DNA of 64,000 nt from Lepisosteus oculatus (lineage: Eukaryota > Chordata > Actinopteri > Semionotiformes > Lepisosteidae), in assembly GCF_040954835.1 (NCBI RefSeq), contig NC_090704.1, positions 43,962,979 to 44,026,978 of the forward strand, in the 5' to 3' direction. Numbering within the stretch: the stretch's first letter is position 1; each line of letters starts with the position of its first letter. A program made the translations under genes and the position numbers. The notes below the pieces were generated by a model, which saw only the letters and a program-made list of their open reading frames with translations, had not been told where the DNA came from and made no database searches. Below are positions 24,801-33,800 of the stretch, one piece after another.

Positions 24801-27800
24801 TCTTTTTGTCTGATCAGAGTTGGCTATATCAAGGGGAAGAGTCCTAAATAAGGCAAAACAACAGTGTCTGGCTGCTAACTTTACATATGTGATGCTGACG
24901 TATCAGTGTGACCAGACACTTCAGCAGAATTTATTAATATTTCATAATATCATGAACACAGCCTTGAAAAATGAGAAAAATCTGAACCAAGTTAGTTAAA
25001 AGGATTATTCAGATTTTACCTGAGATTACTGTAGGCTCTCGCCACTTTTCCGGTAATCTGATCTGCACCAAAAACCACCACCCTTAGGGTTGTGGTTTTG
25101 GTGTCCTCGTCGCAGCTCAGGATAGGTCTCCTCCTGTAGCAGACATTCCTGAGAAACATATTCTCTGGGCTCTGCAGGTGAACCTGCTGGGGCAGAGAGT
25201 TCGACCTCTTGGATCTGATCGTTACATAGTCTTTGGCCTCTGTGTTTCCCAAGCTTTTTGCCCGGTTTAGCGAGTTGCTGCTCTTGGACTTGAATAGCAT
25301 GGAGATGCGTTTGCCCAGCCTGGCTCTGGCTTTGGGAGTTTTGTCTGTGCTGCTCTCCTCCTCGGTGTCCTCACAGAAGTCGCTGTCCATCCCCGAGGCC
25401 ACCGACAGCCGGCTGGGCCCCGACGAGGAGGAGGAGATGGAGGAGAAGGAGTTATTGGAGAGCATGGAGTCCTTGGAGGCAGTGGAGAGGATGGAGACGG
25501 TGGAGAAGGTGGAGGCTCTGTGATCCACACAGCCGTTCACTGCCACCTCCTCTTCCTCCACGTCCTCCTCTTCCTCCTCGTCATCCTCCCCCTCATCTGG
25601 CTGGGGCTGAGCTTCAGCCAGGTCACACTCGGCCTGGAAGATCTCGTTCAAAATGTCTGAGAATACAGACGATGACAAAAGTAAGTGTAAAAACACCTGC
25701 AGCAGGCTGAAAGCTGTACAGTTAGCTAGTTTTTGTACCTATTCCACAATAAACTGTGCTTCACAATCAGAATTCTAAAGTAGACATCTTTAACACTTTT
25801 CCAAGAGTATCCCAATCCAGAACCTTGCCAATACAGTAGTTTACCCTAAATAATCTATTTTTAAAGATTAGAAACACTAGGAAGTTAATGATCCATTAAG
25901 CAAGTGATTTGCTTGATTACTAAAACAACTCGTTATGCCAAATTACCTCTAAATGACATAACCTACAGTAATAAGCCCCATCTTAAGAGAATGCAATTAA
26001 ATAGCTCTGTTAGTTTACTATAAAACCTGTTGGATTGCTGCTATGTCAGGGTCTGCAAAGCAATTATCTAAGATAATTTAGACATGTCTTTCTGGAGAAT
26101 GGTCAGATTGCTGTATACAAATGTTTGACAGAACTTATTTAAATACAGACCCAGTGCTATACAGACTCATTGGTACAGAAAATTGTATTATAGGTGAGCT
26201 AGTGTTTTTAGGAATCTGAAAAGAAAATTTTGGCATTGCAAGAGCCTCAGACAACCTGCATCAAAAAAGGGGTTAAACTTTGCTATAATACAGCAATGAT
26301 CAGTTTTCAGCGCATTGCAAATACCCACACAATCTAACTCCATTACTACCACCGTTCAGTAAGGGTCACTGTGGACATGGTGCTTCTTCCAAGCTTGACG
26401 TTTAGTTACAAGGAATGGATCATACACTAAAAGATGAGGAACTAACAATGTGTTTTATTTAGATCACAGTTAGCCTGTTGTTTTGACACCAGAACCAGTT
26501 TGTAATAACTTCTTTATGTGTATAATTCAACAGAAAGAGGACTGGTAAAAATAAAAAGTTAAAAGCAGTACAGTGCCGTATTGAAGTAAGACAGTGAAGC
26601 TGATACAGCTATACCCCTATTCAACAGTTTGGTTCAAGTCTAACCAATGTGACAAGATGGCAGAATATGTAGGGATGTTCAATATTTGAATGTTCGGCAC
26701 TAACTGGCCAGGCTGAGGAAACCACAACCCCGGCCCTCACTTGTAAGGAATGAACGAGGGAGCTGCTGAGAGAGTGAAGACAGGTGGAGGGAGGTTGTGA
26801 GGGAAGATTCCCACAACATGGGGCTCAGGAGGTGAGATATTTAAGCATGGGAAAGAGGAGGCGCATGATAATAACGACAGAAACTTCTGTTTAAAAGCTC
26901 TGCGGGAGAAAGTGATAGATCCTCTTACCGAAATTGTCCTTATCCCAGTGGTACGTGTGACACCTGGCAATGGGCAGTGACAGAGTCTGCAGCATGCCTG
27001 TCGCAGTGAGGAGGAAACACAATTTGAATTCAGTTCTTGAAAACCTCACACTGGCTGTAATTCACATGTAAGAGTGCTCATGAAAACACCCTCAAGGAGG
27101 CCTCACCTTCTGATTTCTTACTGTTTGGCGCCGGAAGTCCAATTTTCTCCCTAAGCCTTTCCAGATCCTCAAGTAAATGCTCCCTGGCCTTGTCAATGTC
27201 CTCCACAGAAACAGCTGTTTCCAAAATGTCTGTGATGTCTGAAAAGATGGGACTGAGTTCTTCTACCTTTTTCGACTGGAGGAGATAAAAAAATCAGTTC
27301 AACAAATTAAGTATTTTTCATAAGAGACTTCCTAACTTCCTGTAGATTTTATGGCAATTTAATCGTCTTAAAATGAATTCTGACACTGTGGAAATCTTAT
27401 GAAATAACAAGGAATCTATATGTACACATTTCACAAATACTAGAAGTATTTACTTTGAGCTCATTTGGACTTCACTTAATATTTCAAAGGCCGAAGAGTG
27501 GCCTGAAAACGGTATCTTAAAACTTTAGTCACAACTCACAGACTTTTTAAAACATCATGACTTCCTTGATATCCAGAAAATTGAAACAATCAATTTCACT
27601 ATTTCCACAGCAGGTGGCAACATTTTTCATTTCTTAGGTGCTCGTTAAACAGGTGTTGAGAAACTATAGGGAAATTGTTAATATTAATTCACAAAAAAAA
27701 GTTCCAATCAAATGAGTACAGCTACCCAGTGTATCTCCACACAATACTCTCTCCATTATCCTTGGTTTTGGACAAAAGGCTCCACCTATTGACAGTCTTG

Positions 27801-30800
27801 CAAACATGGCAAAGAAAACAAATCTATAAATTTGCCACATTTATGCCTGGGCCAGATGTGTAGCTCATTAAGAAAACTGGTCTAAAACAGCCAGGTTACA
27901 CCAAGAAGGCTAGAACTCACAGTCAAGGACAGCACATGGTAATACACGTTTAACTATTATTTTTTTCAAAGGACAAGATGTTGCAAAGAATGTGGTTATT
28001 CTGAAACAAGGAAGGAAACTGTGGCTTTCACGGTTTCTTCCTAAATGGACACATGATATAGAGTTGTTACTGTTGTCCTGCAACCGTTGCTAAAATACTA
28101 TAAATAAATAAACCCTGCAGTATTTTATCATGATTTCCACATCCACCAATTTATTCAGATATATTTGTTGGTGGTTCATTCAAAGCACCACACATTGTAC
28201 ATACTGTAGCTTTACTTAAAATCGATTGAGTCTTCAAATATAAATACCTGTCACCTAAAGAGTGTAGTTTTTAAAGCAAGATGGTCAGTTAAATATTGGT
28301 GCAAAGTATCAGGTCATTCCCAGTGTGCCTGTTTACGTTTCTCTGAAGATTTCTCCAGTATGGATGAAGTAAGAGCATTTCACTTCTGCCCATTGTTTTT
28401 AAAGTCCCGAGTTTGGTTGTAGTACAAAACAAGTTCTTAAAAATAACAAATGACCCCCTGTCTTTTTTTAAATCTCAGGAGAGATTGAGCTATTCTGAGA
28501 CACAATAACTCTCTGTCTCCCTGTGCCATTAAATGAGATGTGCTGGACTGTACAAATCTACTGCTGAACTCATGTGTTAAATATATCCAACAAGCAAATG
28601 GCACATGTACGGATCTGGCCAAGTTTACCTCCAGCACTTTCTGCATGCAGTCCAGGGGGTACCGAGCACCAAAAGCAGACTGATAGGCGTGTTTGATGAG
28701 GATGATGTAGGCGTCTTTCTGTGAGTGCCTGACATTGCTGAGCTGCTCTGACACTGCCAGGAACTCCGGAGGGATATCAGAGGGATTCATCAGCAGCACC
28801 GTTCTGGCAAAAAACACGCAAATTGAGAAAAGACACCCTGGACACACAGTTGGGAATAAGTCTGGAAAACCTAAGTATCATCCAGGAAAGCCTTGGAAAC
28901 ATTTGCATTTGAGTTCCTGTCTGTGTTCTTTCACCTTTTATTCCTCAGCTGCCTGAATTGTATGTACTTTTCTGCCATGAGCACTGCCACAGATCCTGTG
29001 GTTTTGTATTCAAGACACCTAGACCAAAAAGTATCTGCAACGTTAAGTAATTTTGAACAGTAGAAGAGATATAAAAGCTGTTAACTACACCCTGAAAGCT
29101 TGGAAATTGCTAAAGAGTTACCGCCAACACAGAAGGCTCTGAAAATATCTCCTGGGGTTCAGGAACTAGCACTGCAAATACACAAGTGTGACAGCTAAAT
29201 CTGTAGCGAGCAGGTAGCAGTGAGAAGAGGCATGCATGTAAATAGCACAAGAGACCGAGAAGAGAAACGTGTGCAGGCCCCCCTCCTTCTTCCTCTTTGT
29301 GTGAAGTTCAGCGGAAGTAGGCTACAAGGCTGAGTGCACAAAAACACTAAGCAGAAGATAAAAACGACGTTAAGCCAAAAAAGGCCAATCAGAGCAAAAA
29401 TAAAGTACGTAACATGTTTCACATTGCGGCAAGTCACTTAGTTCAATGGGCAGTTATCTTGTGTCTAGAAGGGTACAATCATCATTAGAGTTTTAATATC
29501 TTTGACAAGCCATTTCATTCTGGCACCTAACATATGAGAGTACGTCGAGTGTACACCTTTCTCCCAGTCCTAGATCTGTACAGTAAAATCCAGAATCCGG
29601 TGTTATATTGTCATTTAAAGGTTAGGTGTGAGTGGGGAATTAGGATCTGGAACTGAAAGCATGAGACAGGGGTAGCCAGGCCCTGGTCCAGAAGTGCCAC
29701 CCTTCAGCAGGTCTCAGATGTCACCCTTATGTGTTCAGGCTGGAACACATGTGAGTTTTGATCAATTTAATAAGTTCCTTGGTTCAGTTAAGTCAAGAAT
29801 AGCCTGTTGTGATCCTTGGAATCTGCATTTTCATGTCAGGTGATTCCTAAACAGCTTAATTGAACACATTACCCACTTCAGCGGGACAAAACTAAATTAT
29901 TTTGTTTTTGAAACTTCACAATTTAAGGGCAAAACTGTTGTTGCATTGTTCCTCCCCCAGACCATTGGATGACCACCCTGGTGTAAGACTCGTACTTGTG
30001 TTTAAAGTGACTCATAGTTATACACTAGGGCCTTTCGTTGTTGCAGTCAGGATGATGTGTCTTATTCAAGAGAACAACAGATGTGCCAAAACTCAAAACT
30101 CAAAAAGAGATCAACTCCCAGAATCACTCATCCACTATCCAGCAAGAGTAGAGTAGATTTATCAGATAAGAACAGAATAAGGTCATGATGAGCACTCTGT
30201 AAACACTGTAAATTTCTTTGTTTTTCTTTTTACAATGAAACTTTGCAAACCAGCTTTGTTTTGAACGATCTATACCCCGGGACCTTTGCTGAATTATTCC
30301 CTTGCAAATTAATGGATTAGCTGGAGAGAGGCTGTCCCAAACCCATTATAACACAGACTTTCCTTCTGTGTCTACTTACATGGTCTTGGATTGCTGATTG
30401 TCAGTGGCTAATCCTTGCTCTTCTCTTACAAGCCTGTGATAGGAAATCCCTGTGGAAATAAAAAAATAAATTAAACCTGTAACACTGATCGGAGAGGGGT
30501 TAGTAAAGGGTGTAAAGATTCCAGTGAACTAGGAGGCCAAACACTGTCTGTTCATTTCTTTTGCTGTTGCTTGAAGGCACAAACTGATTTGTGTCGAATC
30601 TCATTGACTCAGGGGAGATCTGATTCTGATCTATCTTCAAGTGATTCTTGCTCGAACACAGCTCTACTTGAACAGATGTTCGGCCTTGACTTGAGGGCAG
30701 ATTGTGCCTCAGAGGCAGCCTGGTGTGATGGCACTGATTTCATCTCACCCGTCTCTCAATGCTCTTTTTATTGAGCTTTTACAAGCTCACTTGTGTCAAA

Positions 30801-33800
30801 TATAATTTCAACATGAAAACAGGGATGCAAACCAGCAATCAAAAAAGAGGAACTCCTAGCTTTAAAAAAAAAATTACATCGGAAGGTAAATGAGATATCT
30901 TTTACTTCCACTTTGTTTCTAGCTTATTCATAAAAACCACATCCATCTGACAGCCAACCTCTCTAATGAATGAAACTATGACCGAAAAGGCCCAGTTCTC
31001 CAATCTGAATAAAGAGAGCAATGTTTGTTTGCTTTGTACATGTTAACTCTCTACTAGGAAAACTCAATCCCTTTACAGACCTGCATAACTGTAAAAGTGA
31101 CATATTATAGATGTTCCTCAAGTCTGATATCATGTTTTGGAGGCAGCACTGTTGGATAAAATAACATCATTGGCCTTTTTAATTAAAATATGATACATTT
31201 TAATCAATGTTTACAAATGTTTGATTTTGGTAGCTAAATTAAGATAATTGTTTGCCAAGGAGCATTGATCAGAGCCTGCAACACAGGCAAACAGCTAATA
31301 ACTGAAGATTTACCAAGAACTGTTGTGATTCTTTTTTGTCATTAGGTGGTGGTATAGTGCCCTGTAGAATTTTTTTATTCTTATTTTTAAATGGACCATT
31401 GATGGCCAATAGAAATACATTTTTAGAAAGGGCAGCATTGGAAAAGCAGTTGTTAAAATCGCTCATATATTATATTGGATGTGCCCCTTTATGTGCCTGT
31501 GACTGAGGCAATGTTGTTCTGTCTTGCCAGGGGACCTTCTGGCCATGAAGTGCTTCCCTTTGGAGTGCAGGACCAGGGGTCTGATCCTCCATGGCGACCT
31601 GCCTGCCCCTGAGCTTTCATTCAGTGTGACAGTCAAGCAGCCGGAAGACTCACAAGCACCTGTAAATAGCTGTGTTGCCCTCTGTCCCCTGTTCCTGCAA
31701 GTGCCTGGGAATGCAGAGAGGAGCTGTCCTACTCATGGACCCAGAAGTGGGTTAGGCAGAGATCACACAGCACCCAGGCCAGAGGTAACGCAAGTGCAAG
31801 GACCCCTACTGAGCTCATAGAGGTCAAACAAACGGGGGTCTCTCCAGTGTGCAGGAAACTGGAGGCAGACCCCATGGGGGAGACAAACAGGGGCAGGCCA
31901 CCCACATTTCCGCAAAACTCTCTCATCTGTTTAAAGCGCGCCCTACAGACAGACTAGCAGGTGGCTCGGAGAGTACCTGGGGCCTTCAGCTCCTGGTGGA
32001 TGAATGTGAGGAGGTCTCGGCACACGCTGCAGTACGGCTCGGGCCAGGTCAGGAAGCTGTGGTACACCTCGCAGGCCTCCCTCAGCAGGTCGCAGTGCGG
32101 GGGGAAGTAAGGAGTCTGGGAAGACGAGGAGCACAGTCAGTGTTTCGCAGGGCAACAGCGTTCGAGTGGCTGGGGGAGCACAGCCCTGAGGTACAGAACA
32201 GCATCTGATTCAGGTACTGTCAGACACCCTGCCTTCTTTCAAGAAATGGTTGGTAGGTGAAGAGGTAGTGAAAAAGATCAACTTGGTTTCCAGAAATGTT
32301 ACTGAAAACAAGGGTAGTGCAACAACATACTTCCCCCATGTCAGGTCCAACCCACTTCCCATCCAGAAAGGGAGTTTTACACAGCAGAACTGTGATTAAC
32401 GAGGCCTTAATAAGTAAATAAGTTCATTCTTGGTGAGGTTTGTCTGAAAGAAGCAAAACTCTGCTGTCATCAGACACTCGCAAAGGCAGTGTCCATGGTC
32501 TTGCCCGAGAGGGTATGTGCGACCCTGTGAGGCATGTGGAAGCAGACTGAATGCCCTCACCTGTAAGGCTGTGGAGAAAAACATCAGAGCCAACGGGGCA
32601 ACCAGGATGTACTCGCATTGCTCCTGCACCTGGAAAGACACGGGAGCAGGGGGTCATCAGCGTTTCACGAGGTGCAGCACAGCTGCCATGACTTTAAAGT
32701 TTACCTTAAAGAAAAGGGTTAACACTGAGAGTTTACGCAAGCTTTTAAACTAATAAAAGCTTCAGACGCTGTGCTGTCTGAAAGGGCCCACTCCACTCAA
32801 AGCGCTTTAAGAGTAGTGGTGACTCCTCTCCATCACAACCAATGTGCAATAGCCAGAGTGCACCAGTACTCTCCCCACACACCAGGACTCAGTGGGGAGG
32901 AGAGAAGAGTGATGAAGCCAGTTCAGAGATGGGGATTATTAGGAGGCCATGACTGGTAAAGGCCAGGGGGAAATTTGGCCAAGACCCTGGGGTAACACCC
33001 CTACTCTTTTCGTAAAACGCCCTGGGATTTTTAATGAGAGTCAGGACCTCATAAACTCTTTAATGAGAGTTTTATGCCTCATCTGTAGGACGGTTCCTTT
33101 TTACAGTATAGTGTCCCCACCACAATACTGGGAAATTAGGACCCACACAGACTGCAGTGTGAGCGCCCCCTACTGGCCCCACTAACACCTCTCCCAGTAG
33201 CAACCTTTTCCCTGGAGGTCTCCAATCTGGGTACTGGCCAGGCTGCCTATTGTGAGCTGCCAATTGTGGCTGCCAGTGGGCTGCCAATTGTGAGCTGCAG
33301 GGTGATATGTCTGCTGGCGTTTCTTTAAGGCTAGGAAATACACCAAAAGAGCTGCAATAGTGACCTACTGTGAAAACCGTGTCAGAGAAACTGGGGGTGG
33401 GGGACAGCTCCAGACCCGGCCATGGCCAGGCAGTAGTGAACAGCGTGCTGGGGAGGGGGCTGTGTGCTTGTGTGGCTCTCACCTCTCTGGTTTTCTTCAG
33501 TATCTGCTGAAGGAGGATGAGGAAGTTCTCGGGGTCTCGATTCACCAGCTCCTCCAGGCTCCAGCGATTCATGCACAGCCCGGCTGGACAGGCCGAAGAG
33601 AAAGCATGTGAGACAGAGCATCTGGATACACACATTCTCAAACACACATCTGTCCGTGCGCGAGACATTCGGCACACCTCGCCTGTCTGTTTGTCACTAG
33701 CTAATTGATCTGAGCTCCTCATCCAGCTTGTTCTTGAAATAAGGCAGGTTTTTTATTTAAACATTTAGACAAGAATTCAAGACCAAGTTCTGTAAAGCTG

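Larger units (their letters stand above)
18890..28628. other. pik3r5: pik3r5 introns, 3' half
   Basis: Introns between exons 6 and 18. Apart from the exons listed, I see the SINE at 22675-23240, an E-box inverted repeat at 21227-21266, and a locally CpG-richer stretch at about 21.2-22.4 kb in intron 13. The introns on either side of exons 7 to 9 (25657-26928 and 27276-28628) show nothing I recognise. Confidence 0.7.

Noticed and set aside
25233..25530. Open frames overlapping pik3r5 exon 9 (plus strand and another minus frame)
   Set aside because: Shadows of the acidic and Ser-rich coding sequence.
31849..32208. 119-codon plus-strand open frame
   Set aside because: Antisense to pik3r5 exon 4, whose splice sites, phase and homology are clear.
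33072..33722. 216-codon minus-strand open frame as a gene
   Set aside because: Only the piece 33483-33583 is real coding (pik3r5 exon 2). The rest reads through intron and a SINE.
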